This document shows positions 36,414 through 44,912 of a DNA stretch of 47,668 bases, one piece after another. Made by a program: the position numbers and the translations under genes. Under the pieces are notes generated by a model. It had not been told where the DNA came from. It searched no databases and saw only the letters and a list, made by a program, of their open reading frames with translations. The DNA comes from Burkholderiales bacterium (GTDB lineage Bacteria; Pseudomonadota; Gammaproteobacteria; Burkholderiales; Burkholderiaceae_C), in contig JAGWLR010000020.1 of assembly GCA_028864885.1 (NCBI GenBank), positions 1 to 47,668 on the forward strand, read 5' to 3'. How positions within the stretch are numbered: the stretch's first letter is position 1; each line of letters begins with the position of its first letter.

Positions 36414-38201
36414 ATGGCAACTCAAGGCGGCATACTGGCGGGGCTTCGCCATGCACGCTTCATGATTCCCCCACGTCGATTCCCTCCAGCTTTGGCTATT
36501 CCAGCCGCTGCGTCCTTGACCTTGATAGCCGGCACGCTGCAAGGGCTTTTGAAATCCCATGCTCCGGGCGCCATCTGGCTTTTGTTTTACCCGGCCGTTT
36601 ATCTCAGTTCCTGGCTTGGCGGGTTGATCGCTGGGGTCACGTCGGCGGTGGTTTCGATCGCGATTGTGTGGCTTTGGATGCTTCCGGGTTCCTTGACACT
36701 GCCGGGCGCCCTGTTGGCAACCGCAGTGTTTGCCTGTCTTTGCGGTCTCATTTGTTACAGCCATGAGCGCGGCCGGCGCTCAGAGCAACGTCTTCGTATC
36801 TTGTTCGCCCGCTCGGCAGATGCCATCATCGTGGCCGACATGTTCGGATGCTGCCGGGCCATCAACCCATCGGCTTGCGTAATGCTGGCGTATCCCCGAG
36901 CCAACTTGATCGGGCAATCCATTTTCGGCTTTGTTGCACCGGAGGATTCCGAGCGCGTGAAGCAAGCCCTGGACCTGGCTCGGCAAGGTGGTATCGACCG
37001 TCTGGATATCCACATTGTCAATGCATTGGCTGAATCGATTCCAGTCGAGTTAAGTACCAACGCACTATCTGGCGATGAGTGGTTGATCAACATTCGGGAC
37101 AGTCGCCCCCGCAAGGAAGCTGAGGAATCGTTGCTGCAAGTAAGAGCTGAGCTGTACGAGGCGCAACGCTTGGCCCAAATCGGAAACTGGCAATGGGATA
37201 TGACGTCGGACCAGATGAAGTGGTCACCTGAGCTGTTTCGAATCTACCGATGGGACCCGGCAAAGGCACCGCCGTCCATCGACGAACTGGAGGTGTTCTA
37301 TGCCGCGCAGTCACGAGAGTCTCGCAAGACCGCCATGCAGGAGGTCATGACATCTGGCAAGCCATACACCGCAGAGCGCGAAATCGTCTTCCCAGACGGA
37401 ATGAGGCGCTGGATACTTGTGACCAATGAGGGCATTCGTGGCCCCGACGGCAAGATCACCAAACTGCGGGGCACTGCGCAAGACGTCACCGACCGTAAGC
37501 GGATGGAGTTGCAGCTCATCGATTCGCAATCAGAATTGCGTGAAATCGCTGCCCACAGAGAGCTTGAACGAGAAGAGGAACGCAAGGCTATCGCCCGCGA
37601 AATTCATGATGAGTTGGGCCAACTGCTGGCTGCCATGCGCATGAATGCGGTTCAGATCCAAGCGCATTGCAGTCCGGCTCCAGCAGCCCGGGTTCATCTC
37701 GATGATTTGAGCAAGCTGGTTCAGCGCATGTTCGAGGTCGTACGCAGCCTGGCCACCAGCCTTCGTCCAGCAGCCCTTGATTTGGGGCTGGTCAGCGCAC
37801 TCGAGTGGTTGGTGGAAGACTTCTCAATACGGTGGGAAATCCCCTGCAAATTACAAATTCTTGGCGACGAGCCTGAGCTGCGAGACGCCCTCTCCACGGC
37901 TGTTTTTCGTGTGGTTCAAGAATCGTTGACCAACGCGGCCAAGCACGCGCAAGCACATCAAATTGACATTCAACTGAGCTTCGAGGCACAACTCGTGCGA
38001 GTAAGCATTCGGGATGATGGGTGTGGATTCATACCCGAGCAAACTAATCGACCTGGTCACTTTGGATTGATTGGCATGCGTGAACGAATCCTATCGCTTC
38101 AGGGACACATCGACATCAAAACCGCGCCTGGACAAGGCACCCAGGTGGCTTTTGAAGTGCCTATCAATGACAGTCACACCTTGACTTTGCAGAAGACCTG
38201 A
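36414..38201 (+). CDS. Membrane PAS sensor histidine kinase, NarX/HisKA_3 type
   Basis: 595 residues. N-terminal membrane part with three to four helices resembling DUF4118 of KdpD-like kinases (LLFYPAVYLSSWLGGLIAGV, VVSIAIVWLWMLPG, LATAVFACLCGLICY), a PAS domain (FARSADAIIVADMFGCCRAINP), a second PAS/PAC (AQIGNWQWDMTSDQMKWSPE), HisKA_3 with ERKAIAREIHDELGQLLAAM, and HATPase (QESLTNAAKHAQAH, DDGCGFIP, GLIGMRERIL). The start is uncertain: 36414 or the in-frame ATG at 36462, neither with a clear ribosome binding site. There is no regulator gene behind it; it may feed the NarL-type regulator across the divergent promoter (inference). A fragment of a related kinase follows. Confidence 0.92.
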   Translation: MATQGGILAGLRHARFMIPPRRFPPALAIPAAASLTLIAGTLQGLLKSHAPGAIWLLFYPAVYLSSWLGGLIAGVTSAVVSIAIVWLWMLPGSLTLPGALLATAVFACLCGLICYSHERGRRSEQRLRILFARSADAIIVADMFGCCRAINPSACVMLAYPRANLIGQSIFGFVAPEDSERVKQALDLARQGGIDRLDIHIVNALAESIPVELSTNALSGDEWLINIRDSRPRKEAEESLLQVRAELYEAQRLAQIGNWQWDMTSDQMKWSPELFRIYRWDPAKAPPSIDELEVFYAAQSRESRKTAMQEVMTSGKPYTAEREIVFPDGMRRWILVTNEGIRGPDGKITKLRGTAQDVTDRKRMELQLIDSQSELREIAAHRELEREEERKAIAREIHDELGQLLAAMRMNAVQIQAHCSPAPAARVHLDDLSKLVQRMFEVVRSLATSLRPAALDLGLVSALEWLVEDFSIRWEIPCKLQILGDEPELRDALSTAVFRVVQESLTNAAKHAQAHQIDIQLSFEAQLVRVSIRDDGCGFIPEQTNRPGHFGLIGMRERILSLQGHIDIKTAPGQGTQVAFEVPINDSHTLTLQKT

Positions 38202-38208
38202 AATTCAC

Positions 38209-38283
38209 ATGAGTGCTGTGATCGAACGCACCTTCGAAGTGGTACGCAGCGTTGCCACCAGTTTGAGACCATCGGTGCATTGA
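38209..38283 (+). pseudogene. Relic of a HisKA_3 kinase gene
   Basis: The frame reads MSAVIERTFEVVRSVATSLR then PSVH and stop. It matches the segment QRMFEVVRSLATSLRPAAL of the intact kinase just upstream (37719-37770) in protein and DNA. No other part of a kinase is visible. The remaining stretch to 38493 holds a 22-codon frame at 38292-38360 (MRQYETADGHSGYLAWRAQR plus two residues) that may be another relic; nothing else is recognised there. Confidence 0.65.
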
Positions 38284-38493
38284 TTAACATCATGCGTCAG
38301 TACGAGACGGCGGATGGGCACAGCGGCTATCTGGCGTGGCGTGCACAACGACGAACATGAAACGACTCAATCGAATCGCTTTCTTGACCTAAACCGCCAA
38401 CCTTGATCCAAAACGATCAGGACATTTTCGCTGGCGGGCGTCACACGCAGTCCCTAAGCTTCGTGACCTCAGCTGTCATCACGGAGAACCAGG

Positions 38494-40449
38494 GTGTCTC
38501 GCATCAATCGCCGTCAATTCGTCCATCGCACCGGCGCCGCCCTTGGCGCCTCGATGCTGCCCGCCAGCCTGCAGAAAGTGCTGGCCGCGCCCGCTCAAAG
38601 CGGCACCCTGGGCTCGATCGCGCACGTGGTGATCTTCTCGCAAGAAAACCGGTCGTTCGACCATTACTTCGGCGCGATGCGAGGCGTTCTGGGCTTCGGG
38701 GACGACCACCCCATGCTGCGACAAAACAGCGGCAACCAAAGCGTGCTGCTGCAGCAAGACCTGGTGGTGACTGGCCTGACGCACGCGCCGTTCCACCTCG
38801 ACACCAGCTGCGTGTACGACATCGCTCATGACTGGAGCACCCAGAACACTGCCTACAACGGCGGCCGCATGGACGCCTGGCTGATCGCCAAGGGCCCCTT
38901 CACCATGGGCCAATACAACCGGCAAGACATCCCCTGGCACTACGCCCTGGCCGATGCCTTCACGCTGTGTGATCACTACTTTTGCTCCACCCGCACCAGC
39001 ACCGACCCCAACCGCCTGTACCTGATGAGCGGCACGCTGGATCCTGCCGGACTCAACGGTGGCCCCGCCACCTCCAACAGCTTTGGCGACCTGACTTGGA
39101 CGACCTACCCCGAGCGATTGCAAGCCGCGGGGATCTCCTGGCGCATGTACCAGGAGCAGGACAACTACGACGACAACGCCTTGGCCTGGTTCAAACAGTT
39201 CAAGAACGCCGTGGTCGGATCGCCTCTCTATGAAAACGGCATGAAGCGCCGCACCGTGGCGGACTTCCGCAATGACGTCATGAACGATCAGTTGCCAGCC
39301 GTGTCCTGGATCATCGCGCCTCAGGATCAATCCGAGCATCCGCGCGGCCAACCCAACGCCGGCGCCAACTACGTCAACCAGTATCTGGATGCCCTGGCCT
39401 CCAACCCGGCGGTGTGGGCCAAGACCGTCTTCATCCTGACCTACGACGAGAACGGTGGCTTCTTCGATCACGTCAGCCCGCCCGTGCCACTGCCCGGCAC
39501 GCCTGACGAGTTCGTCAACGGCCAATCCATCGGCCTGGGCTTCCGTGTTCCCACCATCGTCTGCTCGCCGTGGAGCCGTGGCGGCTGGGTGGCCAGCGAA
39601 ACCTTCGACCACACCTCGATCCTGCAATTCCTGGAGAAGTGGACCGGCGTGGCCGAGCCCAACATCTCGCAATGGCGACGCCAGGTGTGCGGCGACCTGA
39701 CCTCATGCTTCGATTTCAGCGTCAGCGACACCAGCCGCCCCGCTCTGCCCGACACTGCATCCCTGGTGGCCACCAGCGCGACCCAGTGCTCCACCCTGTT
39801 GGCCTTGCCGGCCTACAGCAGCGACATCCCCGCTCAGGAAGCAGGGCAAAAGCCGCTGCGCGGTCAGCCCACGCAGCTGGAGTGCTGGCTGTCGTCTGAC
39901 CTGGCCAATGGCAAGGTCTGGATCAACTGGGCCAACCACGGCACCCAATCGGCATCGATGCAGATCAACGCCAACAATGACCGCACCGATGGCCCCTGGT
40001 TCTACCAGGCCGACCCGGGTCAATCTGGCAAGGACTACTGGCGCGTGGTGCTGTGGGGCGGCGGCTATTACGATCTGGAGTTGCGCGGCCCCGCCCAATT
40101 CATGCGCCGTTTCCGTGGTTATCTCAACGCGTGGGCCGTGAATTGGCAACCCGAGCCCGACATCAAACTGCTCACGCAAGGGCCCGGCCAACCCGTGGCC
40201 ATCACCTTCAGTAACCCGGGCAGCCGCGCCGTGACCCTCAATGTGGTCGACCGGATCGGGCAGGGCACCACCCACTGGGCCATCACGCTCAATGGCAAAG
40301 AGACACGCACCGTGCTCTTCCCGACCACACAAGACTGGTACGACTACGGCATCACCCTGGTCGGAGAAAGCTACTTCTACCAATCGCTGGTGGGCCGCGT
40401 GGAAGGGCGCGACGGCTTGAGCAAACCGCCAGTGTTACGCTGGGCCTGA
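38494..40449 (+). CDS. Tat-exported phospholipase C (phosphocholine-type, PF04185)
   Basis: 651 residues. Hydrolyses phospholipids to diacylglycerol and a phosphorylated head group outside the cytoplasm. GTG start at 38494 with GGAGAA before it. Twin-arginine signal INRRQFVHR near residue 5, then GAALGASMLPASLQ. Catalytic domain with VVIFSQENRSFDHYFG, HDWSTQNTAYNGGRMDAW, YDENGGFFDHVSPP and PWSRGGWV; then a C-terminal beta-rich DUF756-type region (WINWANHGTQSASMQI). One such tail domain is seen where longer PlcH/PlcN members have two, and the protein is a little shorter than those. A small GspC-like gene overlaps its stop codon (TGATG). Confidence 0.93.
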   Translation: MSRINRRQFVHRTGAALGASMLPASLQKVLAAPAQSGTLGSIAHVVIFSQENRSFDHYFGAMRGVLGFGDDHPMLRQNSGNQSVLLQQDLVVTGLTHAPFHLDTSCVYDIAHDWSTQNTAYNGGRMDAWLIAKGPFTMGQYNRQDIPWHYALADAFTLCDHYFCSTRTSTDPNRLYLMSGTLDPAGLNGGPATSNSFGDLTWTTYPERLQAAGISWRMYQEQDNYDDNALAWFKQFKNAVVGSPLYENGMKRRTVADFRNDVMNDQLPAVSWIIAPQDQSEHPRGQPNAGANYVNQYLDALASNPAVWAKTVFILTYDENGGFFDHVSPPVPLPGTPDEFVNGQSIGLGFRVPTIVCSPWSRGGWVASETFDHTSILQFLEKWTGVAEPNISQWRRQVCGDLTSCFDFSVSDTSRPALPDTASLVATSATQCSTLLALPAYSSDIPAQEAGQKPLRGQPTQLECWLSSDLANGKVWINWANHGTQSASMQINANNDRTDGPWFYQADPGQSGKDYWRVVLWGGGYYDLELRGPAQFMRRFRGYLNAWAVNWQPEPDIKLLTQGPGQPVAITFSNPGSRAVTLNVVDRIGQGTTHWAITLNGKETRTVLFPTTQDWYDYGITLVGESYFYQSLVGRVEGRDGLSKPPVLRWA

Positions 40450-40886
40450 TGTCACGCTCGATTCGCCTTCTGGCCCTGACGACCCTGCTGCTCACCTTGG
40501 CGCTGCTGCTGAGGTGGGTCTTCTCGCCCGATTCGCGCACACCGGTTCGCCTGATCCCGCATCCTGCAGCGACCCATCTCGCTACGCCGGCCCCCGCCAT
40601 TGAGCCGCCAGCCCCGTCTTGCACCATGACGGATCTGAATGCTTGGCAAATGCCGATGGCGACGGACCCAAGCAGCCAGCGCGCGACCCTCTACAGCGAT
40701 GGCACCGGAACCCGCAGGGTGGCACCAGGGGACTCCTTGACACCCCAAGTGAAGGTCGAGCGCGTCAGCTCGTCACAGGTCATGGTGGCCTGCATGGACG
40801 GACGCCTTCGCCGTGTCCTCACTGCGCCGCAGGCATCGACACGCCCCATCGCCCCGGATCGCCCCCCGGCGCCTTTCGGCAACTGA
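40449..40886 (+). CDS. Small membrane-anchored protein resembling the GspC homology region
   Basis: 145 residues. One N-terminal membrane segment (LLALTTLLLTLALLLRWVF), a Pro/Ala-rich periplasmic linker, then a domain RRVAPGDSLTPQVKVERV followed by SSSQVMVACMDGRLRRVLT. This order (Gly-Asp, strand, Val, strand, Gly-Arg, Leu) resembles the HR domain of the type II secretion protein GspC. The ATG overlaps the phospholipase stop codon (TGATG), so translation is coupled. In Pseudomonas an accessory PlcR gene also follows plcH directly; a comparable helper role in release of the phospholipase is inference. Confidence 0.7.
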   Translation: MSRSIRLLALTTLLLTLALLLRWVFSPDSRTPVRLIPHPAATHLATPAPAIEPPAPSCTMTDLNAWQMPMATDPSSQRATLYSDGTGTRRVAPGDSLTPQVKVERVSSSQVMVACMDGRLRRVLTAPQASTRPIAPDRPPAPFGN

Positions 40887-40946
40887 ACCTTTCGCCATGG
40901 GGTCGGCCCGTGCGAGAATCGACCTCCCTTTCTTTGGAGCGACGCC

Positions 40947-41303
40947 GTGGATCTGCAGGTGCCTGTGAAAATTTTTGACGAACTCGAAGACGAAGTCATC
41001 GAGTCCACCGGCTTGCTGGACCTGGCCAGCGGCGCCATCACCCAAGTCAAGTACCTGGACTACGACTGCGAAGGCCGTGGCCTGCCCGCTGAAAAAGAAG
41101 ACTACGACTTCACCTGCGGCATCTTGTCCAACAATGGCAAGGACGTGGAGTTTCGCGTTGAAGTAGACCTGTTCACCGGCAAATATTCAGTGAGCGCCAA
41201 CGAGCTGCTCGAAATCAAGGTGCGTGCCGCCAAGCTCTTTGCGGGCATCGATGGCAAGGACCTGGCCAATGGCGCAGCCAAAGGCAAGGGCAAGAGCCAC
41301 TGA
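40947..41303 (+). CDS. Conserved hypothetical protein, 118 residues
   Basis: GTG start at 40947 with TGGAGC upstream. Soluble and acidic: DLQVPVKIFDELEDEVIEST, a central YDCEGRGLPAEKEDYDFTCG, then VEFRVEVDLFTGKYSVSANE and a Gly/Lys-rich tail. It has no signal peptide. I have seen similar short proteins in Burkholderiales, but no function is known to me. Its stop codon directly abuts the stop of the convergent PTPS gene. Confidence 0.75.
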   Translation: MDLQVPVKIFDELEDEVIESTGLLDLASGAITQVKYLDYDCEGRGLPAEKEDYDFTCGILSNNGKDVEFRVEVDLFTGKYSVSANELLEIKVRAAKLFAGIDGKDLANGAAKGKGKSH

Positions 41304-42398
41304 TCAAATCGGCAGCGCCGGCCCCTCCTGCCCCACCATCGCCAGGGCCCCGCTGCCGCGCGTTTCATACAGATCCACGCGATCGACCTGAGGCAACACC
41401 ACCCGGGCCTTGTGCAAGATCCAGTGCGCAATCGACGCGGCATCGCAGTCCACCAGATCAGGAATCTCGTGCAGCGGCTGGTGATCCAGCATCTTGAAGA
41501 TCGGCTTGAACAGCGCCTTCACGTCGCCGAAATCGACGGTCCACCCCATCACCTCATCCAGCGGCGCCGACAAGTGCAAACGCAAGGTGTAGGTGTGCCC
41601 GTGGATCTGCGCAAATGCATCCCCTGAAGGCGCCTGCTTCAGCATCAAGGCGCTGTCGAGCGTCATCTCTTTCCAGATCCGGTAGTCCTGCCCATTGAAG
41701 TTGGCGCCACACGAACCGGTTTCATACACGGTCACCCATGACAACTCGGGCAACACCGGTTTGAGGCGTTGCCACAGCCATCCGGCGATCACCTCGCTGG
41801 TCGGATTGTTCAAGCCCTCGATGTCGTTGAGATAACGATGGTGCAGTTGGTAGTGAAAGGGCGCCCACACCTCGTCCAGGTGGTCGTGGTCGATGCTGAG
41901 ATCGCGCCCACCTGCATCCTGATTCGCATGCAAGATCACCTCGAAGCCGTGGCCATGCAAACGGCCACATTTGTGCCCCAGGGGCACGTTTGGCAGCTTG
42001 TGAGCAGACTGAAAGCGGTACCGGCGCCACACATGGGCCTGATCCTGTTTGTCCAAGTCCACACCTTGATCCTGCGTGCTCTGAATGCCCACCTGTTCCA
42101 GACCCGGCACGTCTAACTGATCGCGCAACCAGCGCGCCAGGTTTTCGTCGGTGGGTATGCTCAGCACCTCGTTGAGCAAGCAGTAATCGAGCTGCCGGGT
42201 GCATGCCAGCAACCGATCCGACAAAGTTTGCACCTCGGCCCCCGGGTAGGGCGCCCAACCCTCAGGCAGCGCCGCACGAATCTTGGCCGTGAAGCTGTGC
42301 CCATGCAGCCCATGCGAGCGATGGCCGGGTGGCAACACCTGGACCTCTCGGGCAGACTCGAATCCCTGAGAGGCGGTGTGCAAAGTGGTCAAAGACAT
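41304..42398 (-). CDS. Protein of three tandem PTPS/QueD-like domains
   Basis: 364 residues, soluble. QueD-type enzymes turn dihydroneopterin triphosphate into 6-carboxytetrahydropterin in queuosine synthesis. Three T-fold units of about 120 residues are seen. Unit 1 has HGLHGHSF but lacks the first His of the zinc site and the closing Glu motif. Unit 2 is complete: FQSAHKLP, catalytic Cys in CGRLHGHGF, and YETGSCGANF. Unit 3 has IHGHTYTLRL and YETRGSGALA but ALMLK where SAHxL is expected and no catalytic Cys. So only the middle unit looks active; the others may be structural, since T-folds assemble into rings. Divergent from the thioesterase gene. Confidence 0.9.
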   Translation of the reverse strand: MSLTTLHTASQGFESAREVQVLPPGHRSHGLHGHSFTAKIRAALPEGWAPYPGAEVQTLSDRLLACTRQLDYCLLNEVLSIPTDENLARWLRDQLDVPGLEQVGIQSTQDQGVDLDKQDQAHVWRRYRFQSAHKLPNVPLGHKCGRLHGHGFEVILHANQDAGGRDLSIDHDHLDEVWAPFHYQLHHRYLNDIEGLNNPTSEVIAGWLWQRLKPVLPELSWVTVYETGSCGANFNGQDYRIWKEMTLDSALMLKQAPSGDAFAQIHGHTYTLRLHLSAPLDEVMGWTVDFGDVKALFKPIFKMLDHQPLHEIPDLVDCDAASIAHWILHKARVVLPQVDRVDLYETRGSGALAMVGQEGPALPI

Positions 42399-42480
42399 GA
42401 TCAGCGGCCCCAGCGGTTAACAGGTCAACACAAAGCAGTATGCTGATTGGATCACCAATCCCGTGCGTGCACCTTGACCC

Positions 42481-42933
42481 ATGACGAATGCAGTGACCGA
42501 ATTACCGTGGGATCTGCCTGCCCCTCACATCCTGCCCGTGACCGTGCAGCCGCAGCACATCGACCTCATGCGCCACACCAACAACGTGGTCTACCTGCAG
42601 TGGTTGGAGGACGTGGCCTGGTCTCATTCCAAGGCCTTAGGCGTGGGGCCAGAGACTTTTCATCGACTGGGATTGGGCCTGGTGGTGCGCCAGCATGAGC
42701 TGACCTATGTGCAAGCCACGCGGCTGGATGAAGCCCTGTTGCTGGGCACCTGGGTGACCCAGGTCGATAAGCTGGCCTTGCGTCGTCAATACCAGTTCAT
42801 CCGGCCTGCAGACGGTGCCACGGTGTTTCGCGGGCACTCGCACTTTTTGTGTGTGGAGATTGAATCAGGGAAATTGCGGCGGATGGCGCCGGAGTTTTTG
42901 GAGTTGTATGGGAGGGCGGTCGCCTCCCATTGA
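42481..42933 (+). CDS. Acyl-CoA thioesterase of the 4HBT hotdog family
   Basis: 150 residues, single hotdog domain: QPQHIDLMRHTNNVVYLQWL (helix entry), EDVAWSHSKALG, VVRQHELTYVQATRLDEALL and a VFRGHSHFLCVE strand. The usual catalytic Asp of YbgC-like DxxGHxNN is replaced: here the motif reads DLMRHTNN, with the Asp kept four residues before the His-Thr. The substrate is unknown. Monocistronic, followed by a strong terminator shared with the convergent Tle1 gene. Confidence 0.9.
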   Translation: MTNAVTELPWDLPAPHILPVTVQPQHIDLMRHTNNVVYLQWLEDVAWSHSKALGVGPETFHRLGLGLVVRQHELTYVQATRLDEALLLGTWVTQVDKLALRRQYQFIRPADGATVFRGHSHFLCVEIESGKLRRMAPEFLELYGRAVASH

Positions 42934-42939
42934 TTCAAC

Positions 42940-42967
42940 GAAGGGCCACTGACAAGTGGCCCTTCTT
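42940..42967. terminator. Bidirectional hairpin terminator
   Basis: GAAGGGCCACT, GACA, AGTGGCCCTTC, then TT. A perfect 11-bp stem between the convergent thioesterase and lipase genes, short T-runs only. Confidence 0.8.
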
Positions 42968-42971
42968 CCCC

Positions 42972-44912
42972 TCACGTCGAAGTAGTTGGCTTGAAGACAT
43001 AACGGGAGTTGTCCGCGTACTTCAACTCTTTGTCACCACCGATGTAACAACAGCGCGGATCAGAAGGTAAGGTCACGTCTTTGGCAAAGCCAGCCAATGA
43101 GTCATGGACAAATGAATCGTAGAAGTCAATAACCAGCGGATCAGTTAGTCCGCGACCATGAGTGAACTCATCGTCGTAGGCCTGTAGCAAGCGCTCATAG
43201 TGTGGACGCAGCTTCTTGCCGGACGCCAATTGACTCTTCAAGTAATTGACGTCCTTGATGAGATGCTCGTCATAGAGGTCGAGCTTGCCGATCAATTCGC
43301 CTTTGTAATCGGGCAGGGTGTCAAGCTTGCCCTTCTCTTTGAGATAGGCGTCCAACGCACGCTCGTGACGCATCTTTGCATCCATGTACGCCTGGTGCCT
43401 GGCCTCATGATCAAAATCGGGAGCATGCTGACTCGCAGTCAGCCACGCGTTGTGCTTGCGTTGCATGTCTCGCTCAGCTTGATCCGATTGCTCCTTCAGC
43501 TGATCAACCCGCTGCTTCAAGCCACTGTGGCCATCGTCTCCCTCTGCCTCTCGTCGGAAAACGCTTTCCTCCTTTTGAATCTCAGCAAATTCTTGCTCTC
43601 GCAAACGAAGCCGAATTTTTCGGAATCGCCAGCGATAGTAGAGTTGACTGTGCGCCAACAATGCATCGCCCAGCCGACCCTGAGTAAAGCCTGCGTGCGT
43701 CATAACGCTGTTGAAGCGGTCGGCTAGTTCAGAATCGAAAGCAAAATCATCAGCTATCTTGGGGTTATCCAACGGTAGCAAGGGGACGCCATTACTGACC
43801 GCTTCCTCGTACATCTTTCTCAACGGAATTTTGCTCAGCATGAACTCACGCCGAAGCGACTTCCCAGCCTCACCAGGTCTGTAACCGCCTCCAACGTTCG
43901 AGTGGGCTCCCGGATACACAATCTCTGTAGCCCCCGCCGGAAGTTCATTGCCATTCCAGATCGTGTCGAGCGGAAACGAGTTGCGTAGTTCGTTCATCGC
44001 CATCAAATGGATCGTGCGCGAGACCACAGGCGGAATTCGCAAGTCGTGCGCCCACGCCATGTGTCCATCAAAGATCCAAGGGGTTGGATCTGCCCCCGGT
44101 GAGTCGCCAAATGCTTGCGCTTGCAAGCCTGAGCCCCAACCCGTCCGACGTGAATCCAATTTCTTGTCGAGAACACTGGCGTCAAATGCCACTTGACTGG
44201 CTCCCAAACCGGTACTGGCGGGCAATCCGACCGACGCCACAGTATCAAACAGCCCAAGAAAGTGAATACACAGGGACTTGTTTACCGTTGGCCAAATGGC
44301 CTCATTGCCCCGCCAGTCGCAGCGTGCATCGACGCGCCGAGCAAACGCGCGAGCCAGGGTGGAACCTCGAGAAAAGCCAAATACCGACAATTCAATCGAT
44401 TCAATTTTGTCGGCAGGATGCTTGGCTATCGTTTCATCCAGCCATTTCATGGCCTGATCGAGTCGATCCTCTCCGCGTGCGCCAAAGCCATTGCCCCAAT
44501 CACCACCTTCGTCGCCTATTTCGCGGAAATAAGTACCCAGCCCGGGGATGTAGTGTTTGTAGATCCCTTTGTCCTGATCCACGTCGTAAAAGGCTCTGAA
44601 CAACCGAGCAACATTACTGTGCTCGTCGGTTCCGACGTCTGCGTCCAAATTGTTGCCGGTTCCATCGAAGAAGAACCCAATCTTCAACTTAACTTTGCAC
44701 GTGTAAGCATTTGGCGTAGTACCTAGTCGCGCATGCAATGCTGCTGAGGCAGCGAACGGATTCAATTCACCAATTGGCGCGTCTGGTGGAGGCGATACAG
44801 GCGCCAGAAGCGTATCCAAGGCCGATGCACTGCTCGACAATCCGTTGAGCGGCTGGCGTAAACCCGGCCCCTGCTGTGACGGGCGATAATCAATTCGATT
44901 TGAGTATGTCAT
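42972..44912 (-). CDS. Tle1-like type VI secretion lipase effector (DUF2235)
   Basis: 646 residues, no signal peptide, as expected for a cargo carried by VgrG. DUF2235 hydrolase with LKIGFFFDGTGNN, nucleophile elbow GFSRGST near residue 180, LGLFDTVASVG and YPGAHSNVGGGY; Tle1 enzymes are phospholipases acting in the periplasm of target cells. The last motif has Asn where I recall Asp in many relatives. A charged coiled-coil segment (around 430-510) and a short C-terminal domain follow. The frame stays open to 44996; start at 44912 gives the smallest overlap (23 bp) with the preceding immunity gene, 44963 is possible. Codons are poorer in GC than in the rest of the window, suggesting transfer. 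Confidence 0.88.
   Translation of the reverse strand: MTYSNRIDYRPSQQGPGLRQPLNGLSSSASALDTLLAPVSPPPDAPIGELNPFAASAALHARLGTTPNAYTCKVKLKIGFFFDGTGNNLDADVGTDEHSNVARLFRAFYDVDQDKGIYKHYIPGLGTYFREIGDEGGDWGNGFGARGEDRLDQAMKWLDETIAKHPADKIESIELSVFGFSRGSTLARAFARRVDARCDWRGNEAIWPTVNKSLCIHFLGLFDTVASVGLPASTGLGASQVAFDASVLDKKLDSRRTGWGSGLQAQAFGDSPGADPTPWIFDGHMAWAHDLRIPPVVSRTIHLMAMNELRNSFPLDTIWNGNELPAGATEIVYPGAHSNVGGGYRPGEAGKSLRREFMLSKIPLRKMYEEAVSNGVPLLPLDNPKIADDFAFDSELADRFNSVMTHAGFTQGRLGDALLAHSQLYYRWRFRKIRLRLREQEFAEIQKEESVFRREAEGDDGHSGLKQRVDQLKEQSDQAERDMQRKHNAWLTASQHAPDFDHEARHQAYMDAKMRHERALDAYLKEKGKLDTLPDYKGELIGKLDLYDEHLIKDVNYLKSQLASGKKLRPHYERLLQAYDDEFTHGRGLTDPLVIDFYDSFVHDSLAGFAKDVTLPSDPRCCYIGGDKELKYADNSRYVFKPTTST

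Noticed and set aside
38472-38481. GCTGTCATCA upstream of the phospholipase gene, identical to ten bases in the pstS Pho box
   Set aside because: Only one half-site is good, and it lies about 13 bp before the GTG start, too close for a PhoB-activated promoter.
42909-42930. Palindromic stretch at the end of the thioesterase gene (ATGGGAGG...CCTCCCAT)
   Set aside because: It lies within codons just before a much better terminator; no independent role can be supported.
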